From Maribacter sedimenticola (GTDB lineage: Bacteria > Bacteroidota > Bacteroidia > Flavobacteriales > Flavobacteriaceae), in the NCBI RefSeq assembly GCF_900188415.1, contig NZ_FZNV01000001.1, positions 62,001 to 126,000 on the forward strand: a stretch of 64,000 nt of DNA, read 5' to 3'. A program made the position numbers and the translations under genes. The notes under the pieces were generated by a model. That model was not told the DNA's origin, made no database searches, and worked only from the letters and a program-made list of their open reading frames with translations. Below, one piece after another: positions 27,973 through 37,283 of this stretch. Numbering within the stretch: the first letter of the stretch is position 1; every line of letters starts with the position of its first letter.

Positions 27973-29492
27973 AATTTAAAATTAATCCCGCTATATACCC
28001 CTATGGAATATGGTCTAAACGTACCGTTGATTTCAGAAAAAGTATTTAGTTGGTATTTAAAAATAGGCTCAATATTAAACCTGATCTTGGGGGTGAACTT
28101 GTAATTTAGGCCAAAACCCATGTTGGCGCTAAAATTGACACTGTTTATATTGTTGGCCTTGCCTATTTCCGTAGTCAGTTCACCAGCGGTCAATGAAACC
28201 GCATTATCAATCAAAAATAAGGAGCTGACACCACCAATAAGGTCAATGCCAAATTTTTTGTCCATTAGTGCATAATTCATTTCCAAAGGCAATTCCAGAT
28301 AGCCTAGTTGTTGCGACATAAAACCCTCCCTGGCAGCAGTTTTTGCACTTACGTCAAAAGAAGTAGTGGCAGTGCTGAATTTATCTGAAGTGACCTTTTT
28401 ACTTGAAATGGTCAATGAACTTGAGGTTTCGGCATAATCAATTGTTGAAAGCTGTCCGTTTGCGGATAAGGCGTTTTGTGAAGAAGAAAATGCCACATCC
28501 TCTGTATTATATCCATAATCTACCTTATTAATACCTGAACGTATGGTCAATTTTTTGGAAACGGCATATGCTACGGAAACCCCATAACTTAAATTGATAT
28601 TACCAGATTTAGAATTAGGAACAAAAATTGAATTCACGGGTGACCCCTTGCCAACGGCATTAAAGTATACAGGGGCAACACTTGGTCCGGCAGACCATTT
28701 ATCTTTGTTTACGGCAATTTTATCTTCTGTATCCTGCTCTTGAATTTCCTCAAAAATGGATTTTTTCCCTTCATTCTCGGCTACCGCATTTTCATCAGGA
28801 TTTAGAACGGTAGTGCCTTTCACTTGTTTCTCGATTTCTTTTTGGGTGTCTTGAGCCTTATTTGTCAAAAGGACATCCCCTGATGATAATTTTTGATCGT
28901 GTAAATGTTCTTGCTGATTCTCCTTCATGGTAGTGTTAGCCAAACTTTGTTCACTATATACTCTTTGACCAAATAATTTTGATGCGGAAGGGGTTTTTTC
29001 TGTATTGTTATTTATTTGTTGGTCATGGGTTGCCAGTTGAGACTTTTCATTAGATTCGTTACCTAGGTCATTAGGGTCGTCATTTTGCCGCACCAAAGCT
29101 TTTTGGCCATTGGTATGGCTTTCGCTCCCATTACTTTCAACTTGTGAATGTGCTTGGGTAGCAGTGTTCTCTTGAACTAAAATTTCATCGGTTTTAATAT
29201 TTGTATCCAACCCATTTTCCAAAGTTTTTAAGGAATCCTTATCGTCAATACTTTTATTGGTATCCACAATTATTTCCTGTAAATGTTCCTTTTCCGTAAA
29301 CGGATTAAGTAAAAACACCCCTAATGTAATTGCGGCCGCTATACCTCCTATTTGCCACCAAAGGGGTATACCGCGCTTTTTTCTTTTTTTGTCAAGTGAC
29401 GCATCAATGGAACGCCATACCTTATTGTCCGGTGCTTCCTTGAAGTCCAAGAATTTTTCTTGGAAAAATTCGTCTAATTTCTTTTTCTGCAT
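27969..29492 (-). CDS. Membrane-anchored outer-membrane beta-barrel protein, likely ECF sigma regulator
   Basis: A 507-residue protein with an unusual layout. Residues 1-43 are charged and cytoplasmic (with APDNKVWRSIDASLDKKRKKR), 44-62 are a transmembrane helix (WWQIGGIAAAITLGVFLL), about 65-262 a low-complexity Gln/Asn/Glu/Lys-rich linker, and 264-507 a beta-rich region with alternating strands ending in the C-terminal aromatic FKF typical of outer-membrane barrels. There is no cleavable signal. It lies 33 bp after an ECF sigma gene on the same strand, so the N-terminal part may act as an anti-sigma segment. The family recurs after sigma genes in flavobacteria; the function is inference. 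Confidence 0.7.
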   Translation of the reverse strand: MQKKKLDEFFQEKFLDFKEAPDNKVWRSIDASLDKKRKKRGIPLWWQIGGIAAAITLGVFLLNPFTEKEHLQEIIVDTNKSIDDKDSLKTLENGLDTNIKTDEILVQENTATQAHSQVESNGSESHTNGQKALVRQNDDPNDLGNESNEKSQLATHDQQINNNTEKTPSASKLFGQRVYSEQSLANTTMKENQQEHLHDQKLSSGDVLLTNKAQDTQKEIEKQVKGTTVLNPDENAVAENEGKKSIFEEIQEQDTEDKIAVNKDKWSAGPSVAPVYFNAVGKGSPVNSIFVPNSKSGNINLSYGVSVAYAVSKKLTIRSGINKVDYGYNTEDVAFSSSQNALSANGQLSTIDYAETSSSLTISSKKVTSDKFSTATTSFDVSAKTAAREGFMSQQLGYLELPLEMNYALMDKKFGIDLIGGVSSLFLIDNAVSLTAGELTTEIGKANNINSVNFSANMGFGLNYKFTPKIRFNIEPIFKYQLNTFSEINGTFRPYSIGVYSGINFKF

Positions 29493-29525
29493 CTTTTAAG
29501 ATTTCAGGTTTTCAACCAATTGTCG

Positions 29526-30092
29526 TTAAAATACATGTGTTGTTATCAGCATTAATATTCCAATAATTGATTGGGAAGCTTTTGCTTCTATTTTTTCTTT
29601 TAATAATGTACGGGCCCTTGCAAGATTGGACTTGCTGGTTCCTATAGAGGTTCCAAGTAGCTCGCTAATTTCTTTATGGGTATAACCGTCCAGAACATAT
29701 AAATTGAACGTTGTACGATATTTATTAGGTAATTCTTGAATATACCTTAACAAGGTCTGAAGACAGATGTCACTATACGCATCATCTATAGTGACCTCTT
29801 CTTCAACATTATCGGTAACTACTTTTAAATATTCTTCTCTTCTATATTTCTGTAGTACCGTATTTATGGTTATTCTTTTGATCCACCCTTCAAAAGAGCC
29901 TTTTCCTTTATACTGGCCAATTTTATCATAGATGGTCATAAAGCTATCATGAAGGCTATCTTCCGCTTCTGACTTGGAATTGGAATATTTTAGGCAAATG
30001 CCATATAAGGTCGTTGCATAGGCCCTATACAATAGTTCCTGTGCTTTACGATCGTTTTTTTTACAATTTTGTATGAGCTCTTCTAGACTCAC
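29526..30092 (-). CDS. ECF RNA polymerase sigma factor
   Basis: A 188-residue sigma-70 family ECF factor. Region 2 contains DSLHDSFMTIYDKIGQYKGKGSFEGWIKRITINTVL (DNA-melting and -10 recognition helices; shown as two motifs DSLHDSFM and FEGWIKRI) near 45-80. Region 4 holds the helix-turn-helix YTHKEISELLGTSIGTSKSNLARAR near 145-168. The lipoprotein gene is 15 bp upstream and the barrel gene 33 bp downstream, all co-directional, so a three-gene unit is likely. The target regulon is unknown. Confidence 0.9.
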   Translation of the reverse strand: MSLEELIQNCKKNDRKAQELLYRAYATTLYGICLKYSNSKSEAEDSLHDSFMTIYDKIGQYKGKGSFEGWIKRITINTVLQKYRREEYLKVVTDNVEEEVTIDDAYSDICLQTLLRYIQELPNKYRTTFNLYVLDGYTHKEISELLGTSIGTSKSNLARARTLLKEKIEAKASQSIIGILMLITTHVF

Positions 30093-30107
30093 AAAGGGAT
30101 TATTAGA

Positions 30108-30533
30108 TTAAGGTTCGTTTACCGGCACTATTACTTCAAAATATTCAGCTTCGCCTTCGCTGTTGTCACCTGTATAAAATTTGAATTTATAGGGTTCATT
30201 ATATATAACGGTAAAGTTGAACGAAGCGGTTTGCTCCACAGCTTCCTCCGTACAGTCATCAACATCCAATCTTACAGAACCAATGGCAACGACACTTCTA
30301 ACGGTCAATGAATCCTTGATTACATCAAAACCCTCATAATTTGTGCAACTGTCCGGTTTTATATAATTGACCTTGATTTCATACGTTCTGTTAAAATCAA
30401 AGGATTCCGGTAATTCTGCATCAACAATCTCCAATGCGGTAAAATGGAAGTTTGGCGCATCGTCATCTAGTGAACAACCATTGCTTAAAAAAGCTACCAA
30501 TGCGGCCAACAGCATAAATTTTGTTCTCATCAT
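30108..30533 (-). CDS. Small lipoprotein upstream of the ECF sigma factor
   Basis: A 141-residue protein with signal and lipobox (SNGC, Cys20), followed by an acidic stretch CSLDDDAP and a single beta-sandwich-like domain with two further Cys (SCTNYEG and DDCTEE) that could form a disulphide. I do not recognise a named family. The LDDD after the Cys resembles the acidic lipoprotein export signal used for surface display in Bacteroidota. Position before the sigma/barrel pair suggests a sensor or ligand role; this is inference. Confidence 0.6.
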   Translation of the reverse strand: MMRTKFMLLAALVAFLSNGCSLDDDAPNFHFTALEIVDAELPESFDFNRTYEIKVNYIKPDSCTNYEGFDVIKDSLTVRSVVAIGSVRLDVDDCTEEAVEQTASFNFTVIYNEPYKFKFYTGDNSEGEAEYFEVIVPVNEP

Positions 30534-30611
30534 ATAAATATTTTTTCATAAGATGAAAATAGCTGGCAATGGTTGCGTAGATGCTATTGTGATTTTCTAA
30601 TATATGGGCTT

Positions 30612-31619
30612 TTAAGCGTTCAATGCTTTAATAGCCTCCCTAATTTTACCGTCCAGTTCTTCAAATAGTTCTGGATTATCCAGTAAAATTCCTTTTACGG
30701 CATCACGACCTTGACCTAGCTTGGTATCACCATAGCTAAACCACGATCCACTTTTCTTGATAATTTCATATTCAACACCTAGGTCAATTACTTCACCGAC
30801 CTTAGAAATGCCTTCACCATACATGATATCAAATTCTGTTGTACGAAATGGTGGTGCAACCTTATTCTTTACAACTTTGACCCTGGTCTTGTTACCTTGT
30901 ACATTACCGTCCGTATCCTTGATCTGGGTAGACCTTCTTATATCCAGACGAACGGAAGCATAGAACTTAAGGGCGTTACCACCGGTGGTGGTTTCCGGAT
31001 TTCCGAACATAACCCCAATTTTTTCTCGCAATTGGTTAATGAAAATTACGGTACAATGGGTCTTGCTGATCGATCCTGTAAGTTTTCTCAATGCCTGTGA
31101 CATTAAACGGGCATGAAGTCCCATTTTAGAATCACCCATTTCTCCTTCGATCTCACTTTTTGGGGTCAAGGCAGCTACGGAATCAATAACGACAATATCA
31201 ATAGCCCCAGAGCGAATTAAGTTGTCCGCTATTTCCAGACCTTGTTCACCATTATCCGGTTGTGAAATAATTAAATTATCTATGTCTACACCCAATTTTT
31301 GGGCATAGAAACGATCAAATGCGTGTTCAGCATCTATAAATGCCGCGATTCCTCCATTTTTTTGGGCTTCGGCAATGGCGTGTAAGGTTAATGTGGTCTT
31401 ACCCGAAGATTCCGGTCCGTAAATTTCAATTACACGACCTCTTGGATATCCGCCTACACCTAACGCAATATCCAATCCTAATGAGCCGGAAGGTATTACT
31501 TCAACGTCTGCAACAACACTATCGCCCATTTTCATTACAGCGCCCTTGCCATAGGTCTTATCCATTTTATCAAGGGTCAACTTTAATGCTTTTAATTTTG
31601 CTTCTTTTTCCGAACTCAT
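30612..31619 (-). CDS. recA: Recombinase RecA
   Basis: A 335-residue DNA-dependent ATPase for homologous recombination and SOS control. Walker A is GPESSGKT near residue 69, Walker [13 protein letters not shown] near 138, and the DNA-binding loops with [15 protein letters not shown] and [21 protein letters not shown] follow. The C-terminus is short and lacks the long acidic tail of E. coli. A palindrome about 100 bp upstream may be an operator. Confidence 0.98.
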   Translation of the reverse strand: MSSEKEAKLKALKLTLDKMDKTYGKGAVMKMGDSVVADVEVIPSGSLGLDIALGVGGYPRGRVIEIYGPESSGKTTLTLHAIAEAQKNGGIAAFIDAEHAFDRFYAQKLGVDIDNLIISQPDNGEQGLEIADNLIRSGAIDIVVIDSVAALTPKSEIEGEMGDSKMGLHARLMSQALRKLTGSISKTHCTVIFINQLREKIGVMFGNPETTTGGNALKFYASVRLDIRRSTQIKDTDGNVQGNKTRVKVVKNKVAPPFRTTEFDIMYGEGISKVGEVIDLGVEYEIIKKSGSWFSYGDTKLGQGRDAVKGILLDNPELFEELDGKIREAIKALNA

Positions 31620-31720
31620 TTTTTGTTTTTTTGGAAGGCTAATTTACCATTTCTTTTTTGAATTGTATAATTATGAATCTGATAACGCAACCATTTTAAT
31701 CTTTAAGCATCTTATTTAAA

Positions 31721-31737
31721 ATTGAACGTAGTTCAAT
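31721..31737. promoter_or_regulatory. Palindrome ATTGAAC-GTA-GTTCAAT upstream of recA
   Basis: A perfect 7+3+7 inverted repeat about 102-118 bases before the recA ATG. Its GAAC/GTTC half-sites match those of Gram-positive LexA boxes, but the spacing is 3 rather than 4. It could be an operator for recA or for a rightward transcript. Confidence 0.4.
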
Positions 31738-31739
31738 AA

Positions 31740-31872
31740 AAATATTATCCGTTGTTTTAGTGTCAACGGACTACTGGTGGCTATTTCCTTTTTTTATATT
31801 CTGAAAGAATGCTATGAAGAAGAAAGAAAATGGAATAGTCAAAAAGAGCCTAGATGCACCTAGGCTCTTTTT
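31740..31872 (+). ncRNA. Candidate small RNA between recA and trhO
   Basis: A hairpin TCCGTTG/CAACGGA (31748-31754 and 31764-31770), a purine-rich stretch, and a classical terminator (31841-31872) lie between two divergent genes. Neither flanking gene would use a terminator here, so a separate short transcript is implied. No promoter box is clear, and short frames (for example 31814-31876, 20 codons) run through the terminator and look fortuitous. Strand is assigned by the absence of any minus-strand promoter to the right. Confidence 0.35.
31841..31872. terminator. Symmetric terminator between divergent recA and trhO
   Basis: Perfect 13-base arms AAAAAGAGCCTAG (31841-31853) and CTAGGCTCTTTTT (31860-31872) with a six-base loop. 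The symmetric A/T ends let it work in either direction. Confidence 0.85.
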
Positions 31873-31902
31873 ATGACCTACCGCTGGACGGTCACTATAT
31901 CT

Positions 31903-31930
31903 TTTGATTTCTTAATAATGCTTACTTTTG
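31903..31930 (+). promoter_or_regulatory. Candidate promoter for trhO
   Basis: TTTG at 31903-31906 and a perfect -7 box TACTTTTG at 31923-31930 with 16 bases between, about 40 bases before the trhO ATG. It lies downstream of the terminator at 31841-31872. Confidence 0.5.
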
Positions 31931-31971
31931 CACCTTACTTTATTTTTTTAACTTAAAACTATTGGTATAGC

Positions 31972-33003
31972 ATGCAACTGTACAATACATTAAGTGCAAA
32001 AGAAAGAGCCGCTTTAATTGAAGAAGCGGGTAAGGAGCGCCTAACCATTTCTTTCTACACCTATGCACATATTGGCAATCCGGAAATATTTAGAAATCAT
32101 CTGTTCATTCATTGGAACGAACTGGAGGTCCTTGGAAGAATCTATGTCGCTCATGAAGGAATTAACGCACAATTATCCGTGCCGGCAGAGAATTTTGATA
32201 AATTCAAGCAACATCTGGATAGCATTTCCTTTTTGGAAAACGTTCGCCTGAACATTGCCATTGAGCAGGACAATCTTTCTTTTTTAAAATTAAAGGTGAA
32301 AGTGCGGCATAAAATTGTAGCAGATGGACTAAACGACCATACTTTTGATGTTACCAATAAAGGCATTCATGTAGATGCAGAAAAGTTCAACGAACTTATT
32401 GAAGACCCTGATACCGTATTGGTAGATATGCGCAATCATTACGAAAGTGAAATAGGCCACTTTAAAAATGCAATAACACCTGACGTAGATACATTTAGGG
32501 ATTCATTGGATATTATTGAGCAGGATTTGGCAGACCATAAAAAGGATAAAAAACTGGTCATGTATTGTACTGGCGGAATCCGCTGTGAAAAAGCCAGTGC
32601 TTATTATAAACATAAAGGATTTGAGCAGGTTTACCAATTGGAAGGAGGTATCATAGAGTATACGCGCCAAGTTGAAAAAAAGAAACTTGAAAATAAATTT
32701 AGGGGCAAAAATTTTGTGTTCGACCATAGAAGGGGCGAGCGTATAAGTGATGACATTATTGCCAATTGCCACCAATGTGGTGCACCTTGTGATGATCATG
32801 TCAATTGTGCCAATGAAGCTTGCCATTTACTATTCATACAATGTAAAAGTTGTGCAGAAAAGATGAACAACTGTTGTTCAGACGCTTGTAAGGAAATTCA
32901 TGAATTACCATATGAAGAACAAAAGGCACTAAGAAAAGGTAAAGTGGTCAGTAATAAAATTTTTAAAAAAGGTAGGTCAGAAGTGCTTAAGTTTAAAAAG
33001 TAA
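31972..33003 (+). CDS. trhO: tRNA uridine(34) hydroxylase, rhodanese family
   Basis: A 343-residue enzyme that hydroxylates U34 of tRNA on the way to 5-methoxy- or carboxymethoxyuridine. The N-terminal UPF0176-type domain (about 20-120, with AHEGINAQLSVP) precedes a rhodanese domain whose loop is CTGGIRCEKAS, active Cys199. The C-terminal part is rich in Cys (CHQCGAPCDDHVNCANEAC and CKSCAEKMNNCC blocks), typical of the longer TrhO form and likely a zinc site. Its own promoter precedes it. Confidence 0.9.
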   Translation: MQLYNTLSAKERAALIEEAGKERLTISFYTYAHIGNPEIFRNHLFIHWNELEVLGRIYVAHEGINAQLSVPAENFDKFKQHLDSISFLENVRLNIAIEQDNLSFLKLKVKVRHKIVADGLNDHTFDVTNKGIHVDAEKFNELIEDPDTVLVDMRNHYESEIGHFKNAITPDVDTFRDSLDIIEQDLADHKKDKKLVMYCTGGIRCEKASAYYKHKGFEQVYQLEGGIIEYTRQVEKKKLENKFRGKNFVFDHRRGERISDDIIANCHQCGAPCDDHVNCANEACHLLFIQCKSCAEKMNNCCSDACKEIHELPYEEQKALRKGKVVSNKIFKKGRSEVLKFKK

Positions 33004-33247
33004 TGTGCGTACTATATAGTAAAATACAGGATTTGCGCTTAAATCAGCATTATTTTATTAGGAAAGAAATGTGGAGTAAGTAAATAGTAATTGCGTTGTT
33101 AAAGGCCCGCCTCTGGTAACTTTATTAAATGATGGCCATAAACTATGCTTTCATTTCACATTAAAAAAACTGTATCTTTACCTATAAGTTTTTTATGAAC
33201 CTTTTTTGGTGAATTTTTAAAAATTCGGCCAAATCAATATATATAAT

Positions 33248-34429
33248 ATGGGTTGTAGTAGTTGTTCTACCGGTAAGGATGGACAACCAAAGGGATGCAA
33301 GAATAACGGTACTTGCGGTACAGATGGTTGCAATAAACTGACAGTTTTTGACTGGCTTTCAAATATGTCGCTCCCCAACGGGGAACGGCCATTCGATTTT
33401 GTTGAGGTAAGATTTAAGAATAGCAGGAAGGAATTTTTCAGGAATACGGAAAATCTTTCACTTTCTATTGGCGATATCGTTGCCACGCAGGCCCAATCCG
33501 GGCATGATATTGGTATGGTTACCCTAACGGGAGAACTGGTAAGGGTACAGATGAAGCGAAAGAAGGAATCTTTTGACGAAACAAGCGCTTCTAAAATCTA
33601 CCGTAAGGCCACACAAAAAGATATCGATATTTGGCAAAAATGTCGTAATAGGGAAGAGGAGATTAAAAAGAGAGCGCGCGAAATTGCCATTATCCTTAAA
33701 CTTCAGATGAAAATTTCAGATGTGGAATTTCAGGGAGATGGTTCCAAGGCCACATTTTATTACACCGCAGATGAACGCGTAGATTTTCGCCAGCTCATTA
33801 AGGATATGGCAAAAGCTTTTGGTATACGTATTGAAATGCGCCAAATAGGTTACCGTCAAGAAGCACAACGTTTAGGAGGCATTGGTTCTTGTGGTAGGGA
33901 ACTATGTTGTTCTACATGGCTTACGGACTTTAGATCGGTGAGTACTTCTGCGGCACGTTACCAACAATTATCTCTAAATCCACAGAAATTGGCAGGACAA
34001 TGTGGTAAACTCAAATGTTGCCTTAACTATGAGTTGGACGTATATTTGGACGCCCTAAAGGATTTTCCTTCCCAAGACACCAAATTATTTACCGATAAGG
34101 GATTGGCATTTTGTCAGAAGACAGACATTTTTAAGGAAATGTTGTGGTTTTCCTATAAAGAAGACCCGGGCAACTGGCATGTTCTTACCAAGGACCAAGT
34201 GAATACAATTTTGACCAAGAATAAAAAGAAGGAAAAAGTTGCTAGTTTGGAAATGTATGCAATTGATGTCAATGTAGAAGAAAAAGTGGTTTTTGAAAAT
34301 GTTGTTGGTCAAGATAGCTTAACCCGTTTTGATAAGCCCAAGGGCAAGAACAATAGAAATAAGAACAAGAATAGAAACCGAAATAAGAACAAGAACAGAA
34401 ATCGTAAAAGAAATCAAAAAAATGCGTAA
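33248..34429 (+). CDS. ricT: PSP1-domain protein RicT
   Basis: A 393-residue PSP1/RicT family protein. The N-terminus has a Cys cluster (Cys3, 6, 17, 23, 28), and the core carries CGRELCCSTWL and CGKLKCCLNYE, residues linked to Fe-S binding in the Bacillus RicAFT complex, which acts in RNA maturation. RicA and RicF partners are not present nearby. The last 30 residues are almost only Asn, Lys and Arg, an unusual basic tail. The 3' end overlaps gldH by 8 bp; ricT-gldH-pbp1A is a usual flavobacterial order. Confidence 0.85.
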   Translation: MGCSSCSTGKDGQPKGCKNNGTCGTDGCNKLTVFDWLSNMSLPNGERPFDFVEVRFKNSRKEFFRNTENLSLSIGDIVATQAQSGHDIGMVTLTGELVRVQMKRKKESFDETSASKIYRKATQKDIDIWQKCRNREEEIKKRAREIAIILKLQMKISDVEFQGDGSKATFYYTADERVDFRQLIKDMAKAFGIRIEMRQIGYRQEAQRLGGIGSCGRELCCSTWLTDFRSVSTSAARYQQLSLNPQKLAGQCGKLKCCLNYELDVYLDALKDFPSQDTKLFTDKGLAFCQKTDIFKEMLWFSYKEDPGNWHVLTKDQVNTILTKNKKKEKVASLEMYAIDVNVEEKVVFENVVGQDSLTRFDKPKGKNNRNKNKNRNRNKNKNRNRKRNQKNA

Positions 34430-34907
34430 TCTATCTTTTTGCATTTTGGCGGTAATGTTTATTTCCTCCTGTAATTCCAATATCGTACAGTCAGAATACC
34501 AATCTTTAAAGGACGGTGTTTGGGACAAGGACAATGTTCTTGAATTTTCTGTTGAGACCAATGATACGGTGCAACCGCATAATATATTTATAAATGTGCG
34601 AAATGATACCAAATATCCATATAGCAATCTATTTATCATCGCTGCAATGACAACTCCGGAAGGTGAGGTAACGAAAGATACGTTGGAATATGCTATGGCC
34701 TTACCGGACGGCACGTGGTTAGGAAAAGGAAGTGGTAGTGTCAAGGAAAATAAATTATGGTATAAGGAAGACATCGTTTTTGGGTCTTCTGGCGTATATA
34801 CTATAGAGGTTTCGCATGCAATGCGTAAAAATGGCAGTGTTACTGGTATTATTGGCCTTGAAGGTATAACAGACGTAGGAATAGAAGTAACAAAAAACAA
34901 TCCGTAA
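34422..34907 (+). CDS. gldH: Gliding motility lipoprotein GldH
   Basis: A 161-residue lipoprotein needed for gliding in Flavobacterium johnsoniae; its exact role is not settled. The start at 34422 (MRNLSFCILAVMF) gives a normal signal with lipobox SSC at Cys17; the longer frame from 34329 is the basic tail of ricT read in another phase. The body is a beta-sandwich-like domain (YSNLFIIAAMTTP; ALPDGTWLGKGSGS). It overlaps ricT by 8 bp and precedes pbp1A by 2 bp. Confidence 0.9.
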   Translation: MRNLSFCILAVMFISSCNSNIVQSEYQSLKDGVWDKDNVLEFSVETNDTVQPHNIFINVRNDTKYPYSNLFIIAAMTTPEGEVTKDTLEYAMALPDGTWLGKGSGSVKENKLWYKEDIVFGSSGVYTIEVSHAMRKNGSVTGIIGLEGITDVGIEVTKNNP

Positions 34908-34909
34908 TT

Positions 34910-37258
34910 ATGGCAAAAGCGGTTAAAAAGAAAGTAACGAACAATAGTTTCACCAAATTCATTTTATGGTTTTGGATTTTATTCATTTCAGGCTTTGCCT
35001 TGGTAGCCCTAATATTTCTATCGGCTTCTTGGGGCTTGTTCGGAGAATTGCCACCATATGAATATCTAGAAAACCCGCAGACCAATTTGGCTTCGCAGAT
35101 CATTTCTTCCGATGGTACGCTATTAGGAAAATTTTATTTGGACGATAACCGCACGGATGTAAAATTTGAGGATCTGCCAGATAATTTGGTCAATGCATTG
35201 ATCGCAACCGAAGATGCCCGTTTTAGAGACCATTCTGGAATAGATGCTAGGGGTACGGTTAGGGCTTTTGCATATTTAGGTAGCAAAGGTGGGGCAAGCA
35301 CCATATCTCAACAGTTGGCAAGACAACTTTTTGTAGGTGTGCGTTCCAGAAGTAAGTTCGATGCCATAAAGCAGAAAATAAAGGAATGGGTCTTGGCAAT
35401 CCGGTTAGAGCGTAGTTATACCAAGGAAGAGATTATAAGTATGTATTTTAATATTTATGATTTTGGTAATAATGCAGACGGAATTAGATCAGCGGCACGT
35501 ATCTATTTTGGCAAAGAACCAAAAGATCTTAAAACAGAGGAATCTGCCATGTTGGTGGGTATGTTCAAGAATTCATCCTTGTTCAACCCATTACGAAGGG
35601 AAGAAATGGTCAAGAATAGGAGAGATGTAGTACTTGCCCAAATGGCCAAGTACGATTACATTACCCCAGTAGAGAAAGATTCCCTACAAGCCCTAAAAAT
35701 GGATATTAATTTTAATCCTGAAAACCATAGGGAAGGTTTGGCCACCTATTTTAGAATGTACCTTCAACGTTTTATGAAGGAGTGGATAGAAAAGAATCCT
35801 AAGCCTGCCATAGATGGGGGGCGTGATCGTTACAATCTTTATTTGGACGGCCTAAAGATTTACACGACCATAGATTCAAAGATGCAAGCCAATGCGGAAG
35901 AGGCCGTTGAGGAACATATGACCAAACTTCAAGCAGAATTCTTTAACCAAAATACCCCTGCTAGAAATAAGACCACACCTTTTTCGGATATTACACCAGA
36001 GGAAACGACCATGATTATGGAACGGGCCATGAAAACATCGGAGAGGTGGCGTATTATGAAAGAGGCCGGAAAATCTGAAAAGGAGATTCGCGAGTCTTTT
36101 AACAAAAAAACGGAAATGACTGTTTTTGATTGGAACAGTGATACAAAGGAAAAGGATACCGTACTTACCCCAATGGATTCCATTCGTTATTACAAAACTT
36201 TTTTAAGAACGGCCATGATGTCCATGGAACCTCAGACAGGCCATGTAAAGGCTTGGGTAGGGGGTATAAATTACAAACATTTTCAATATGATAATGTTAT
36301 CCAAGGAGCTAGGCAGGCCGGATCTACCTTTAAACCTTTTGTGTATGCTGCCGCTATAGATCAATTGAGATTATCTCCCTGCGAAACTAGACCAGATACA
36401 CAATATTGTATAGAAGCCGGTAAGCATGGTAATATTGAGCCTTGGTGCCCCAGAAACTCGGACTTAAAATATTCAGGTAAGAGTTTTACATTAAAAACGG
36501 CCTTGGCAAATTCCGTAAATACCGTAACCGCGCAATTAATTGATGAGGTAGGACCTAAATCTGTAGTAAGCATGGTGCGTAATCTAGGGCTTACCGGTGA
36601 TATTCTGGAAGTACCTGCTATAGCCTTGGGTACATTGGACGCCAATGTATATGAAATGGTAGGTGCGTATGGAGCATTTGCAAACCAAGGTGTTTATGTA
36701 AAACCGGTAATGGTTACACGTATAGAAAACAAGGATGGTACTGTTCTATATGAATATGTACCCGAAACCAAGGATGTTTTGAGCAAGGATGTTTCTTACG
36801 CAATTTTAGATTTGATGAAAGGGGTAACCCAAGGGGGTTCCGGTACACGATTGAGAACAACGGGAGTTAATAAATGGAGAGGAGAGTATGATGAGATCAT
36901 TACCGGGTATCCTTATAAATTAACGAACCCTATTGCGGGTAAAACGGGTACTACACAAAATAATAGTGATGGTTGGTTTATGGGCATGGTACCCAACTTG
37001 GTAACCGGTGTTTGGGTAGGTGGCGAAGAGAGATCTGTGCATTTTAAAAGTATTACCTATGGGCAGGGCGCCTCAATGGCTCTACCTATTTGGGGGTTAT
37101 ATATGACCAAGAATTATGCGGATGAAGAACTAGGTATTTCCAAGGATGATTTTGAGAAGCCCGAGAATATGTCAATTGAGATAGACTGTGAAAAGTTTTC
37201 GGCTACCAATAAGGAGGAAGATGATATTGAAGATGACCTTGAAGACCTTGATTTTTAA
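34910..37258 (+). CDS. Class A penicillin-binding protein (PBP1A-like)
   Basis: A 782-residue bifunctional peptidoglycan synthase. One N-terminal membrane anchor (about 17-40) is followed by the GT51 glycosyltransferase domain with the catalytic Glu in IATEDARFRDHSG and the GGASTISQQLARQLF block. The transpeptidase domain has SxxK in GSTFKPFVY, SxN in SVNTVTAQ and KTG in AGKTGTTQNNSDGWF. The C-terminus is acidic (EEDDIEDDLEDLDF). It is translated with gldH; a terminator follows 26 bp after the stop. Confidence 0.95.
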   Translation: MAKAVKKKVTNNSFTKFILWFWILFISGFALVALIFLSASWGLFGELPPYEYLENPQTNLASQIISSDGTLLGKFYLDDNRTDVKFEDLPDNLVNALIATEDARFRDHSGIDARGTVRAFAYLGSKGGASTISQQLARQLFVGVRSRSKFDAIKQKIKEWVLAIRLERSYTKEEIISMYFNIYDFGNNADGIRSAARIYFGKEPKDLKTEESAMLVGMFKNSSLFNPLRREEMVKNRRDVVLAQMAKYDYITPVEKDSLQALKMDINFNPENHREGLATYFRMYLQRFMKEWIEKNPKPAIDGGRDRYNLYLDGLKIYTTIDSKMQANAEEAVEEHMTKLQAEFFNQNTPARNKTTPFSDITPEETTMIMERAMKTSERWRIMKEAGKSEKEIRESFNKKTEMTVFDWNSDTKEKDTVLTPMDSIRYYKTFLRTAMMSMEPQTGHVKAWVGGINYKHFQYDNVIQGARQAGSTFKPFVYAAAIDQLRLSPCETRPDTQYCIEAGKHGNIEPWCPRNSDLKYSGKSFTLKTALANSVNTVTAQLIDEVGPKSVVSMVRNLGLTGDILEVPAIALGTLDANVYEMVGAYGAFANQGVYVKPVMVTRIENKDGTVLYEYVPETKDVLSKDVSYAILDLMKGVTQGGSGTRLRTTGVNKWRGEYDEIITGYPYKLTNPIAGKTGTTQNNSDGWFMGMVPNLVTGVWVGGEERSVHFKSITYGQGASMALPIWGLYMTKNYADEELGISKDDFEKPENMSIEIDCEKFSATNKEEDDIEDDLEDLDF

Positions 37259-37283
37259 GAAATTTGAACTATGAAATATTATG

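Noticed and set aside
34319..34900. 193-codon open frame on the minus strand across ricT and gldH
   Set aside because: It is the antisense shadow of two well-supported genes, with no family features and no room for its own signals.
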